From positions 1 through 46,270 of the forward strand of contig NZ_SPMY01000041.1 of assembly GCF_012939955.1 (NCBI RefSeq): DNA of 46,270 nt. Direction: 5' to 3'. This document shows, piece by piece, positions 1-9,554 of this stretch (positions are counted from its first letter, which is position 1; each line of letters begins with the position of its first letter). Both the position numbers and the translations under genes were made by a program. The stretch comes from Candidatus Accumulibacter phosphatis. GTDB taxonomy: Bacteria; Pseudomonadota; Gammaproteobacteria; Burkholderiales; Rhodocyclaceae. Under the pieces are notes generated by a model, which saw only the letters and a program-made list of their open reading frames with translations, was not told the DNA's origin and ran no database searches.

Positions 1-34
1 CGCTTCACTCGCCAGGCGCGACGCGTCGTTCACG
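1..34 (+). repeat. Inverted copy of the kinase H-box segment
   Basis: These 34 bases are the exact reverse complement of 758-791, which lies inside the HDOD-histidine kinase gene. Read on the plus strand they encode RFTRQARRVVH, the residues leading into that kinase's phospho-acceptor histidine. Identity stops abruptly at base 35, where a repeat element begins. It may be the end of a second, inverted kinase copy continuing left of the window, or a chimeric join. The match is seen directly; its origin is unknown. Confidence 0.85.
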
Positions 35-92
35 GAGGAGAGAACGGTCATGACTTTCATCATCCGGGGTATCTCGACTGACATGATCGTTA
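35..92 (-). repeat. Structured repeat, partial copy A
   Basis: Partial copy of a repeat found more fully at 17192-17321 and 19482-19614. It keeps the terminal module: AACGGTCATGAC near 43, a spacer close to GGGGTATCTCGAC, and a diverged right arm ending in CGTTA. The last three bases, TTA at 90-92, are the TAA stop of the minus-strand kinase gene. The two upstream hairpins of the other copies are absent because the sequence changes to the inverted kinase fragment at base 34. Confidence 0.7.
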
Positions 93-2273
93 GTGGGGTT
101 TGACTTTGCTATCGTCCCGGTGCTCTACGTGGCCCGGTGTTGGCAACAGCAGGGAAATCATGGTCCCGTGCCCGGCCTTGCTGCGGCAGGAGACGGGAAT
201 CCCGAGGCGGTGCGCGAGTGCGCCGACGATCGACAGCCCCATACCGCGTGTCGCTCCGAGCTGGCCGTCGGCGGCGCGGTGCAGCGCCCGCACCGCCGCT
301 TCGCTCATGCCCGGACCGTTATCCTCGATTCTCAATTCGCAGACGGCTTGTCCCTGGTGGAGGATGTCGTCGGTCAGTGAAAGCTTGAGCCGTTGTCCGG
401 GCGATAGCGCTTCGGAAGCGTTCTTCCAGAGGTTGACCAGGATCTGCTTGATGCTGGCACGGTCAGCGGCTATGCGCAGCGGGCGTAGCGGCAGAGCGGT
501 TTCGATGGCGATCCCGCGCGTATCGAACAGCGCTTCGCGGTAGAGCAGAAGCAATTCACGCACCAGCTCACCGACATCGACCGCCTGCTCATCGTCGGTG
601 TCGGCAGGGACTTCGCTCATGCGTCGCACGATGCCGGCAACACGGTCGATTTCGTCGCTCAGGACTTTGAGTTCATGGTGTACTCCGGCTCCTGGCGGCA
701 GCTTGCCGTCAAGGATGTGCAGATAGCCCTTGATGATCGTCAGCGGGTTTCCCGCTTCGTGAACGACGCGTCGCGCCTGGCGAGTGAAGCGCGCCGCTAC
801 CGCATCGGCGGACTCCTGGCGAAGCGCCTGCGCGTCATGCCAGCTCTCCAGGGTGACGCCGGCAAGGCGTCCGAAATTAGCCAGGCAAGGTAGCCGGTGT
901 GCCAAGCGGTTGTGCTGACCAGCACTCAGCCCGGCGACGATCACCCCGATCGTACGGCTGCGGCCGAGCATCGGGATGCACACCAGCCCGGTGCTCGACA
1001 GGGCCCGAGCAAACTGGATGTCAATCAGCGACTTCGCGGCTAGCGGTAGGCGGTCATAGGAGGAGCAGATCTGGCCATTGATCATGGCCACGGCGGCAAG
1101 GCTGCGGTGCGCCGCGGCAAGGATCCTGACCTGGCCAAAAATGGCCGGCTGCGCGGCGATACCGTTGCCGGTGAGGGGGCCGTTTTGCGGCTCGCAGAGC
1201 AGGAAGGCGAGGTGATTGAGGTCAAAGAGTATACGCGCCGATTCACGCAGCGAGAGGAGCACTTCGGCGTCGCTGGTGAGGCTGCACAGATCCTGCTGCA
1301 AGGGTTGCAGCAAAGCCTTCTCGCCAAGGATTGTGGCGATCTGTTCGTTGGCGTCGGGTTCGCTGCGGCGGCGGCGAGCGCCGAGTACCCGTGGCATTCC
1401 GTCCGATCTGCGGCCGGCAGCCGCTCCTTCCGGCGGGGCAATACCGATGGCGTTGGCAATGATGCACATCCGCTGCTCGGCTTCGTCGCGCAGGCGTCTT
1501 AGTCGGTCGCTGTCGTCGTTGGCAAACATCTCATTGGCGACGGCTGCCAGTTCTTCGGGAATCTCTTCGCAAGAAACCAGCGCGTGTGCGAGCCATACCA
1601 ACTGCGGCAGAGGGGCGGCAGTGGTGATCTGCTCGGCGGGCAGATGGTGGAACAGAATGCCGTCGGCGAAGGGTGAATCGAGATGCCATTGGTCGGCCAG
1701 CCAGGTGCCGATTTCGCCATGGTGCACACTGAAGTGTTCGCTTTCCCGGTTGGAAAGCTCCGCTTCGCTGGGGCAGGTGGCAAGAAGCTGCAGGTAGGGT
1801 TCGCCAAGTGCCGAGAGCAGAATGAGTTCGCCGACGTCGTGCAGCAGTCCGGCCAGGTAGGCCTCGTCCGGTCGTGGATAGCCGTAGGTGGCGGCCAGGC
1901 TGCGCGACAGTTCGGCGACCAGCAGCGAGTGTGTCCAGAAGGCGGACAGATCGACCGATCGGCTGGCTGCGCGCTCGTCGAAGAGATTCTGGACCGACAG
2001 GCAGGTGGCGATCGAGCGTACCAGGCGGGTGCCGAGTGCGATAAGACAGTTCTCGATGCTTTGCAGCTGCGTGCCGCGGCGAATAGCGGGTGAGTTCGCC
2101 GCTGTCAGCACGCGGGTGCACAATCCCGGGTCCTGCTCGACGAGCCCGGCCAGTTTGGCCATGGTCGTGCTGTCGTCGTCGACCATCTGCAGGAGGCGCA
2201 GCAATATCTGAGGCGGTGATGGCGCGCGTCCCGACTCAATGGCGTGGCGGACGGGCTCCGGCAAGCTATACAT
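90..2273 (-). CDS. HDOD-GAF-histidine kinase fusion
   Basis: A 727-residue soluble sensor kinase with no membrane segment or signal peptide. An HDOD domain fills roughly residues 15-215 and contains the HDVGE segment typical of this fold. A GAF-like region follows at about 330-490. The kinase core has its H-box in RRVVHEAGNPL (His505), an N-box in NLWKNASEAL, and G boxes in DNGPGMS and GMGLSIVGAL. HDOD proteins usually act in signalling linked to regulated RNA or nucleotide turnover, so an unknown cytoplasmic cue probably controls autophosphorylation. No cognate response regulator lies beside it. The next gene upstream encodes an exosortase-associated acyltransferase, 78 bp away on the same strand, so cotranscription is possible. 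The stop codon lies inside repeat copy A. Confidence 0.88.
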   Translation of the reverse strand: MYSLPEPVRHAIESGRAPSPPQILLRLLQMVDDDSTTMAKLAGLVEQDPGLCTRVLTAANSPAIRRGTQLQSIENCLIALGTRLVRSIATCLSVQNLFDERAASRSVDLSAFWTHSLLVAELSRSLAATYGYPRPDEAYLAGLLHDVGELILLSALGEPYLQLLATCPSEAELSNRESEHFSVHHGEIGTWLADQWHLDSPFADGILFHHLPAEQITTAAPLPQLVWLAHALVSCEEIPEELAAVANEMFANDDSDRLRRLRDEAEQRMCIIANAIGIAPPEGAAAGRRSDGMPRVLGARRRRSEPDANEQIATILGEKALLQPLQQDLCSLTSDAEVLLSLRESARILFDLNHLAFLLCEPQNGPLTGNGIAAQPAIFGQVRILAAAHRSLAAVAMINGQICSSYDRLPLAAKSLIDIQFARALSSTGLVCIPMLGRSRTIGVIVAGLSAGQHNRLAHRLPCLANFGRLAGVTLESWHDAQALRQESADAVAARFTRQARRVVHEAGNPLTIIKGYLHILDGKLPPGAGVHHELKVLSDEIDRVAGIVRRMSEVPADTDDEQAVDVGELVRELLLLYREALFDTRGIAIETALPLRPLRIAADRASIKQILVNLWKNASEALSPGQRLKLSLTDDILHQGQAVCELRIEDNGPGMSEAAVRALHRAADGQLGATRGMGLSIVGALAHRLGIPVSCRSKAGHGTMISLLLPTPGHVEHRDDSKVKPH

Positions 2274-2351
2274 CGCGGCGGATCAAAATGCCAAACGGTA
2301 TGCCCGTCGTAGCGGATTGGCGGGCAAAGGCGTGCATTTTTTGGTGGTCGG

Positions 2352-3143
2352 CTAGGTAGTCGGGTGGTGGCCGGCGCGTATCGCGTTCTCGCCAGCGGCT
2401 GTGACACCTTCCTGGACCTCGCGCGCGACGACCTCGAAGAGCGTGCGGAGAACGAAGTTCATGCCGTCAATGACTTCCTCGACCGACAGCATTGATGGAA
2501 TACGCGTGCCGCGGTGTTCTATCGCGCCGCCTATCTGGGTGACCTTCACGCCCATGCGTGTCAGGTTTGACGCCAGACGCGGTTCGGTGAGCACGAAGAG
2601 GGTCGTGATTCCGTAGTGGCGGGCCAGCGCGATCAGGCAAAGATAGACCGCCAGAGCAAGGTAGGGCTGGCGCGGTTGCTTGGCTGTTCCGAAGTCCTCC
2701 TCCGAGATCGAGATCGGTCTATCTTTCTCGCCCGGCCGGCGGCGGTAGCTGCCAATCACTGCCAGGCGGGAGATTTCCGCGATTCGCGCACGGTCCAGCG
2801 TCCGCGGATCAACAAGGGAGCGGTCCAGCGTTTCCGCGCAGCTGATCTCCAACGGTAGCCAGGCCTGTTGCGCAATTTTGGGATCAATCAGCACGAGGCG
2901 CGCACAGCCGACAAAGTCGCCTGTCGAAACCGACTGCACCAGGCAATGCAGCGACTGCTCATCGTAGGCATCTGCTTCGAGGCCCTCAGGACGCAGTGGC
3001 TCATAACCCAGTTCCCGGCAATACACTTCGTGGCGGATGCGGTAGTTTTCGGCACGCAGTTCGTCGGTCAGTGCCGGGACGACCTTGAAGAACCGCCGGT
3101 AGCCCTGGCTCATGGTCAGCTCTGTCAAGTTCGAAAGAAACAT
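2352..3143 (-). CDS. PEP-CTERM/exosortase-associated acyltransferase
   Basis: A 263-residue protein resembling the GNAT-like N-acyltransferases (autoinducer-synthase fold) found with exosortase/PEP-CTERM systems. Supporting features are an N-terminal FFKVVPALTDELRAENYRIR, then RHEVYCRELGYEP, then a GCARLVL strand. That order matches the family in which an acyl donor is bound near the RxEVY segment. Its exact product is not established. It probably modifies a lipid or glycan in the extracellular polymer pathway that accompanies PEP-CTERM sorting; the PEP-CTERM protein at 19980-20570 fits this. A second possible ATG lies ten residues in, at MSQGYRRFF. The 99 bp upstream hold no clear promoter. 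Confidence 0.8.
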   Translation of the reverse strand: MFLSNLTELTMSQGYRRFFKVVPALTDELRAENYRIRHEVYCRELGYEPLRPEGLEADAYDEQSLHCLVQSVSTGDFVGCARLVLIDPKIAQQAWLPLEISCAETLDRSLVDPRTLDRARIAEISRLAVIGSYRRRPGEKDRPISISEEDFGTAKQPRQPYLALAVYLCLIALARHYGITTLFVLTEPRLASNLTRMGVKVTQIGGAIEHRGTRIPSMLSVEEVIDGMNFVLRTLFEVVAREVQEGVTAAGENAIRAGHHPTT

Positions 3144-3242
3144 GGGCTACCTTTCTGCTCTTTTCTGGCTGCCCGGCGAGTTGTCGACAGCAGCCAAACA
3201 TACTACTACGAAGTGGCGCCCGCAGCCCCGGTGAGCGTCGCT

Positions 3243-4064
3243 CTAGTCGAGTTTCTTGAGGTAATCCTTGGTGAAAATCTTGTCCGGCAGATCGCGCAGC
3301 TTCATGCTGTTGTACTCCAAGACCGACTGCTCGCCGCCGCGCAGCGCGTCTTCCATGACCAGTCGCGTCGGCCGCTTCCTGCCTTCCATGGTCTGGAAAT
3401 TCTCGTACTTGCAGGATTTCAACAGGCGCCTGGACAGCGAATAGAATTCCGCGCGGTATGGCCAGGAGTCCTTTTTCCGGACCCAGTAGAGTACCCGTTG
3501 GTAGGTGACTCCGCGGTCGACCCCGGTCAGTTCGAGCACGTAAAAGTCGTCATCGCCGATCTGCTCGGTGCGCAGCAGCTTGGGATTGTAGTCGTCGGCG
3601 AAGTTGGCGCGCGCCAGATCGCCATTGGCAACCTGACCGGTCAGCCTTTGCGAGAGAGCGAGCCGAATCGGCTGTGAGACTTCAGGCATGAAGATCCACA
3701 GATTGCGATCTTTCATGAGCATGATCTGACCACGCTCGGATGCCGGTTCGGTGACCATCACCACGCTGTTGGTGTTGCCCTTCGATAGCACTCGATACTT
3801 ATGCACGTCGGGCTGGCCGCCTTTCTCGGTCGTGGTGATTGTTACGTCGACCTGAAAGCCGTCGGCGGGAAAACGCACCTCGTCGGCATTTTTGACGATC
3901 ATCCGAGCCAAGGCTTCGTTGTCTGCCTGGTTGTCTGCCGGGTTGCCGGCTTCTTCCTGCGTGGCCATCGCCAGCGGCGCTGCTGCGGTCCAGGCCGAGA
4001 AAGTTAGCAAGAGAAGCAGCAAGGCCGTCTTGACACCAGAATGGCGGATCGTCATGCTTTCCAT
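3243..4064 (-). CDS. LolA-like outer-membrane lipoprotein-sorting protein
   Basis: About 273 residues from the chosen start. The ATG at 4064 is preceded by GAGGTG at good spacing and gives MESMTIRHSG followed by a hydrophobic signal peptide ending near TAAAPLAMA; the open frame extends further upstream but without such a site. The mature part resembles the LolA/LolB-like family annotated as outer membrane lipoprotein-sorting protein, with the typical VMVTEPASERGQIMLMKD and LWIFMPEVSQPIRL segments. Such periplasmic proteins bind lipids or lipoproteins in a half-open barrel. It is divergent by 54 bp from a LolD-like ATPase and a DUF1302-like barrel, the usual partners, which points to an envelope lipid or hydrophobic-cargo transport module. 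Confidence 0.8.
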   Translation of the reverse strand: MESMTIRHSGVKTALLLLLLTFSAWTAAAPLAMATQEEAGNPADNQADNEALARMIVKNADEVRFPADGFQVDVTITTTEKGGQPDVHKYRVLSKGNTNSVVMVTEPASERGQIMLMKDRNLWIFMPEVSQPIRLALSQRLTGQVANGDLARANFADDYNPKLLRTEQIGDDDFYVLELTGVDRGVTYQRVLYWVRKKDSWPYRAEFYSLSRRLLKSCKYENFQTMEGRKRPTRLVMEDALRGGEQSVLEYNSMKLRDLPDKIFTKDYLKKLD

Positions 4065-4118
4065 CGTTTTCACCTCATTGTGCTGACCGCTCTGCCGGTT
4101 GGCAGGAAGTGCCACCGT

Positions 4119-4976
4119 ATGAGCGTTGTCCGTATCGAACACGTCTGCAAGGATTATCAGCTCGGTGAGCAGAAAGTCCAAGCCCTCAAGGATATTACTC
4201 TGGCCTTCGACGCCGGCGTCTTTCTGGCGATTGCCGGTCCTTCCGGCAGTGGCAAGACGACCTTGTTAAACCTGATCGGCTGCATTGACACGCCGACCAG
4301 CGGAAAAATTTACATTAACGACCAGGACGTCAGCGGCCGGACGGCGGACCAACTCGCCGATCTGCGCGCCCGGACCATCGGTTTCATTTTTCAGACCTTC
4401 AATTTGTTGCCGGTGTTGTCGGCCGCCGAAAACGTCGAATACCCGCTGCTGCAGCGCAGGGATATGTCGGCTGCGGACCGCCGCCGGCGGGTGGCCTACT
4501 TTCTCGACATTGTTGGCCTTACGAAGTTTGCGACCCACCGTCCGAACCAGCTGAGTGGTGGCCAGCGCCAACGCGTGGCTATCGCCCGGGCCCTGGTGAT
4601 CAAGCCGGCCATTGTGCTGGCCGACGAACCGACTGCCAACCTCGACCACAAGACCGGCGAGGAAATCCTCCTGCTGATGAAGAAGATCAACCGGGCACTG
4701 AAAACGACTTTCATTTTCTCCACCCACGACAAGCGTGTGATTGCCAAGGCTGACCGGCTGGTGCGCGTCGAGGATGGCGAGATCGCCCTGCTCGGCGTAC
4801 GTGCGAACCGCAGGTGGTCGCTTGCGCGTCATCGTTCGGCGGAAGCCCTTGTCGACAGCGCAGCCGGCGCCGCGGAGACCGAGGCGCTAGCGATAAATGA
4901 TAAGGACAAGCACAATGCCGTGCCGAGTGAGGCGCCAGATAACGACCCGGGAAACCACAATGCAGATCAGAAGTAA
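4119..4976 (+). CDS. LolD/MacB-type ABC transporter ATPase
   Basis: About 285 residues starting MSVVRIEHV; AGGAAG lies eight bases before this ATG, which is preferred over an in-frame ATG at 4041 that would overlap the divergent gene. Walker A is GPSGSGKTT, the signature is LSGGQRQRVAIARAL, Walker B is IVLADEPTANLD and the switch is STHDKRVI. This is the LolD/MacB class that drives FtsX-like permeases. The C-terminus carries an extra polar tail of roughly 55 residues unlike the compact LolD enzymes. No permease gene is present nearby, which is unusual. The end overlaps the next gene by 17 bp, so the two are surely cotranscribed. Confidence 0.9.
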   Translation: MSVVRIEHVCKDYQLGEQKVQALKDITLAFDAGVFLAIAGPSGSGKTTLLNLIGCIDTPTSGKIYINDQDVSGRTADQLADLRARTIGFIFQTFNLLPVLSAAENVEYPLLQRRDMSAADRRRRVAYFLDIVGLTKFATHRPNQLSGGQRQRVAIARALVIKPAIVLADEPTANLDHKTGEEILLLMKKINRALKTTFIFSTHDKRVIAKADRLVRVEDGEIALLGVRANRRWSLARHRSAEALVDSAAGAAETEALAINDKDKHNAVPSEAPDNDPGNHNADQK

Positions 4977-6663
4977 GCCGCCTTTCACCGCGCTCGCCCT
5001 GGTTGTCGCGAGCTTGCCGCTGCCGCTCCTGGCACAGCCTGCGGATGCTGCCAATCGAGCTGTCAGCGACGTCGCCGTGCGTGTCTCGCCAATGCCGACG
5101 GCGCTTCTGCTTGCTGCGAAGGCGGACGATTTGCCGATGAGCAGGGATGACCTGTTCGGCACCGACGAGCCGGCCGCGGGGCCTGCTGCGGCGCCGGCCG
5201 TTGCTCCAGTTGCCGCTCCAGAAAGCGCTGCGCCCCTGAGTCGCGACGCCTTGTTTGGCACCGATGAGCCAGCCGCCACTGCGCCAACTGGCGAACTGCC
5301 GCTCGGCCGCGATGCCTTGTTCGGTAGCGACGAGCCAGCCGCCGCTCCTGCGCCAGTTGGTGAACTACCGGTCCGCCGCGATGCCGTGTTTGGCGACGGC
5401 GACGATGCTTCGCCGAAAGCTCTGGCCGCGCAGACCGTTGCCAAGTCGCCGTCGCGTCCGGTGCGCTACCGCGGTTTTGTCCAGAATGTGATGGCTTATA
5501 CCACGCCCGAGCCATCGCACTGGTCGGAGGCGATGACGCGCGCCGATCTCAGCGCACAGGGGGATTTCAGCAGCGGCGTCAAATGGCACCTGGGGGTGCG
5601 CGTGGACTTCGACGCCGTTTATGCCATGAGTGATTTCTACCCCCAAAAGGTGAATGACAATCAAACCCTGAATGTGCTGTTGCGCGAGAATTACATCGAT
5701 ATCGGCGTCGGCGACTGGGATTTCCGTTTTGGCCGGCAGCAGATCATCTGGGGCGAGATGGTCGGTCTGCTCTTCGGTGACGTCGTTTCCGCCAAAGACA
5801 TGCGGCATTTCGTGCTGCCGGAGTTCGATATCCTGCGCATTCCGCAGTGGGCCGCACGTGCCGAGTACTTCAAGGGCGATTTCCACGCCGAAGCGATCTG
5901 GATCCCGGTGGCCAGCTACGACAACATCGGTAAGCCGGGCGCGCAGTTCTACGACTACACGCTGGTACCCTACGGCGAGGCGACTTTTCGCAATGAGAAG
6001 ATTCCGACGCGCAACCTTGCCAACACCAACTATGGCATGCGCCTGTCGGTTCTCCACAACGGCTGGGATGTGGCGGCTTTTGCCTACAGCAGCATGAGCG
6101 TCGCGCCGACTTTCTACCGGGAAATCATCGCTGGAGCCCAGCCAAGCGTGACCTATCAGGCTCAGCACGAGCGCATCGATCAGTACGGAACGACCTTTGC
6201 CAAAGACCTCGGTTCGATGGTGCTCAAGGGCGAAGCGGTCTACACCGGCGGCCAGAAGTATGAGGTGACCGACCTGACGGACGCCGATGGCCTGGTCGAG
6301 CAGAATACCTTCACCTGGGTGCTCGGCCTCGACTTCTCACAGTTCACCGATACCCGAATCAATGTCCAGGTATTCCAGAATCATTTCCTGGATCATGACC
6401 CGAATATCATTCCGTCGAGCAACGAAAACGGCTACAGCCTGCTCTTGAACCACAAGTTCGGCGACCGGTTCGAAGCGCAGGCGCTGTATATCGCCAGCTT
6501 CAACCGCAACGACTGGATGCTGCGCCCGCGCGTAAGCTGGAACTTCGAGAAGAACTGGGACCTGGCGGTCGGCGTCGATATCTTCAATGGACCACCACAG
6601 GGATTCTTCGGGCGCTATGACGACAGTGACCGCGTCTATTCGGAGGTACGCTACAGCTTCTGA
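4960..6663 (+). CDS. DUF1302-like outer-membrane beta-barrel with N-terminal repeats
   Basis: Starts at MQIRSKPPF, whose ATG lies inside the end of the ATPase gene, giving about 567 residues. A signal peptide ends near LPLLAQPADA. Residues about 55-155 contain four imperfect repeats built on LSRDALFGTDEPAA separated by Ala/Pro linkers. The rest is a predicted barrel with RFGRQQIIWGEMVG, typical of DUF1302-like proteins, and a terminal aromatic residue in EVRYSF as in Omp85-inserted barrels. With the LolA-like protein and the ABC ATPase it probably forms an envelope transport system for a hydrophobic substrate; the substrate is unknown. The repeat region may bind a periplasmic partner or peptidoglycan, which is speculation. 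Confidence 0.75.
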   Translation: MQIRSKPPFTALALVVASLPLPLLAQPADAANRAVSDVAVRVSPMPTALLLAAKADDLPMSRDDLFGTDEPAAGPAAAPAVAPVAAPESAAPLSRDALFGTDEPAATAPTGELPLGRDALFGSDEPAAAPAPVGELPVRRDAVFGDGDDASPKALAAQTVAKSPSRPVRYRGFVQNVMAYTTPEPSHWSEAMTRADLSAQGDFSSGVKWHLGVRVDFDAVYAMSDFYPQKVNDNQTLNVLLRENYIDIGVGDWDFRFGRQQIIWGEMVGLLFGDVVSAKDMRHFVLPEFDILRIPQWAARAEYFKGDFHAEAIWIPVASYDNIGKPGAQFYDYTLVPYGEATFRNEKIPTRNLANTNYGMRLSVLHNGWDVAAFAYSSMSVAPTFYREIIAGAQPSVTYQAQHERIDQYGTTFAKDLGSMVLKGEAVYTGGQKYEVTDLTDADGLVEQNTFTWVLGLDFSQFTDTRINVQVFQNHFLDHDPNIIPSSNENGYSLLLNHKFGDRFEAQALYIASFNRNDWMLRPRVSWNFEKNWDLAVGVDIFNGPPQGFFGRYDDSDRVYSEVRYSF

Positions 6664-6758
6664 GGGGCAGCGTTCCCGTAGAGAAGAGGGTAGGGGAATT
6701 CGGGCGTACGGTGCGTGTGGGTGCCTGCGCCAGCCGACCTCTCCACCATTCGACCACT

Positions 6759-8324
6759 CTACTGTTCGGCAACGACCACAACGCCGCCACGCCGGCGGTC
6801 ACCGGCGCCGTAGAGACGGTCGTGGCCATTGGCGACGCAGTTCACTCCACCGAAGAACAGGCTTGCCTCGTCGAAGCAGGTCGCTGCGGGCCATGCTGCC
6901 TGCAGGGCTGCCGCGGCCCCGGCGCCGAGGTCATGGCTTTCAAACCACAGCCGGGTGCCTTCGACATGCAGGCGAGGCGCGTTCACTGCTTCCTTTAGCG
7001 GCCGGCGATAGGCCAGCAGATTGAGCAGGGTTTGCAGGATGGCGCTGCGAATGCGGTTCGAGCCGCCGCTGCCGAGCGCGAAGCACGGGCGCTCGCCAGC
7101 GACGACGATGGTCGGCGACATCATCGTGCTCATCCAGGTTCCCGGCGCCCCTTGGTGGAAACCAGCGGGGTTGATGTCGTCTTCACCGAGGAAATTGTTG
7201 ACGTGGATACCCAGGCCCGGCAAGGCTTCACCGCAACCTTCGCCATTGCTGGTGGTCATTGCCGCGGCCATGCGGTCGGCGTCGATGACCGAGATATGCG
7301 TCGTGGCGCCGAGTTGGTTCTCGGCAAACAGGCTTTGCGCGCGCGCGGCCCAGACAGGAATGCCCTTGCCAGCGGCCAGGTCGAGGATAGCCCCGGGGTC
7401 GGTGTAGAGGCGTTGGTCGTAGCCGGCCTGGCGGATTTCCGACACGGTGGTCAGCAGCGCCGCCATCGCCAGTTGCTGCTTGCGCGACAGGAAGGGCTCT
7501 TCACCGAGGCCGAGTTGCTCGGCGATATGCAGGCCGGCACCGATCAGCCCACCGCCGGCGGCCGGCGGCGGGTTGGTAAGCACCGTGTAGGGGCCAAAGC
7601 CGACGCGCAGCGGTTCGCGGATCACCGGTGCGTACGCCGCGACGTCCTGGGCGGTGATCAGTCCGCCTTGCGCCGGGCCGAAGTTGTCGACCAGCGACGC
7701 CCGGTAGCGGGCGACGTGGCTGTCGGTGTTAGCTTCGCCAAGCGCGTGCAGGAAGTCGCCGAGCTCGGGGTTGCTCAAGCGATCACCTGCTTGCGGCAGA
7801 ACTCCGCGCGGGAAGAAGAGCTTGGCCACGGCTGGCGAGCGGCGGGCGATGGGCGCGACGAGGGCGATGATCATCGCGATCTGCGGGCTGACCGTGAAAC
7901 CGTCACGGGCCCAGGCCGCCGCCGGAGCGACGACTTCGCGCAGCGGCACGCGCCCGGCGCGACGATGCAGTTCGAGCAGGCCGACCAGCTCTCCGGGAAC
8001 CGCGGCCGCCCCTCGACCGACATGGAAGATCTGCGTGGTGCGTCCGAAATCGACCGTCACCGGCGCAAAATCTAGGGGCGGTGGGCTGCTGAGGCCGCGC
8101 CCGGGTGTGGTCGCAAAAAAGTCGAGGACCTTGTAGCCAGCGTCAGCGTCGCCCCAGAGGCAGACACCGCCGCCGCCCAGGGAAGTCAGCGGCAGTTCGG
8201 TGACCGTTGCCGCGAGCTTGGCGGCGACGATCGCATCGACCGCGTTACCGCCGCGGCGCAGCAGACAGGCGCCGGCTTCGGCGGTATGCGGCTCCGACGC
8301 CGCGATGACTCCCAGAATACCCAT
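6759..8324 (-). CDS. Gamma-glutamyltransferase family protein
   Basis: A 521-residue Ntn-hydrolase of the gamma-glutamyltranspeptidase family. The N-terminal part has GGNAVDAIVAAKLAATV and SLGGGGVCLW. The autoprocessing site is GATTHISV, with the likely catalytic threonine at residue 342, followed by GLGIHVNNFLGE and the oxyanion-type GSGGSNRIRSAI loop. Members cleave or transfer gamma-glutamyl groups, or act as related acylases. No signal peptide is visible at MGILGVIAAS, so it may be cytoplasmic or have a different true start. It is slightly short for a secreted GGT. No operon partner is evident; the CheB-like gene downstream on the same strand starts 320 bp further up. Confidence 0.85.
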   Translation of the reverse strand: MGILGVIAASEPHTAEAGACLLRRGGNAVDAIVAAKLAATVTELPLTSLGGGGVCLWGDADAGYKVLDFFATTPGRGLSSPPPLDFAPVTVDFGRTTQIFHVGRGAAAVPGELVGLLELHRRAGRVPLREVVAPAAAWARDGFTVSPQIAMIIALVAPIARRSPAVAKLFFPRGVLPQAGDRLSNPELGDFLHALGEANTDSHVARYRASLVDNFGPAQGGLITAQDVAAYAPVIREPLRVGFGPYTVLTNPPPAAGGGLIGAGLHIAEQLGLGEEPFLSRKQQLAMAALLTTVSEIRQAGYDQRLYTDPGAILDLAAGKGIPVWAARAQSLFAENQLGATTHISVIDADRMAAAMTTSNGEGCGEALPGLGIHVNNFLGEDDINPAGFHQGAPGTWMSTMMSPTIVVAGERPCFALGSGGSNRIRSAILQTLLNLLAYRRPLKEAVNAPRLHVEGTRLWFESHDLGAGAAAALQAAWPAATCFDEASLFFGGVNCVANGHDRLYGAGDRRRGGVVVVAEQ

Positions 8325-8461
8325 CCGCGGAGAATACGCGATGCCGGTGCGCTAGTGAAGCTGGTTTGCATTGCCAACCCTCGGCACGCAGCACGCAAGA
8401 CCTCGCGCTCGACAGGCCAGCGGCGGTGCTTTGGCCTTTGCCGAACAAGGCCAGCCTCGCT

Positions 8462-9163
<702 letters not shown>

Positions 9164-9369
9164 TCATGGTGGGGGGCGGAACCTTTACCTGCGCATGATT
9201 CCACTCTTCGCCGCTGTGGGCAAGCACCCTTGCCGGCGCTGGTGTAGTGGTGCACGCAGTATGGAACCTATAAATTCCGGCTACCCCACGGGTTTCCCGC
9301 CGCTGTCATGGGTGCTCAAGGCCACGTCAGGAATGGTGAATGGCGAATGCGGCGCCACACCAGCCCCCA

Positions 9370-9505
9370 CGTCATTGCGAGGAGGCGCAGCCGACGCGGC
9401 AATCCAGTTCCATCCTCTCACTATTTCCCACCACATCGACATCGTGAGCACGCGAAAAGCCAAACCTCTGGATTGCCGCGTCGGCTTTGCCTCCTCGCAG
9501 TGACG
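9370..9505. repeat. MITE-like element with 38-bp inverted ends
   Basis: Left arm 9370-9407 and right arm 9468-9505 are inverted copies differing at three of 38 positions. The arm begins CGTCATTGCGAGGAGG and ends CGGCAATCCAG. Related sequences of the form GTCATTGCGAGGAG...GGCAATCCAG are widespread dispersed repeats in unrelated bacteria. The 60-bp interior encodes nothing. It lies between the CheB-like and TPR genes in a stretch without another gene (9143-9554). Confidence 0.8.
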
Positions 9506-9554
9506 GAGGGTCGGAGATGCTTGCCGAAAGCCTCATCAAGAACGCAACACTACA

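Noticed and set aside
7032-8075. Plus-strand open frame of 347 codons opposite gamma-glutamyltransferase
   Set aside because: Antisense shadow; the minus strand has the catalytic GGT motifs.
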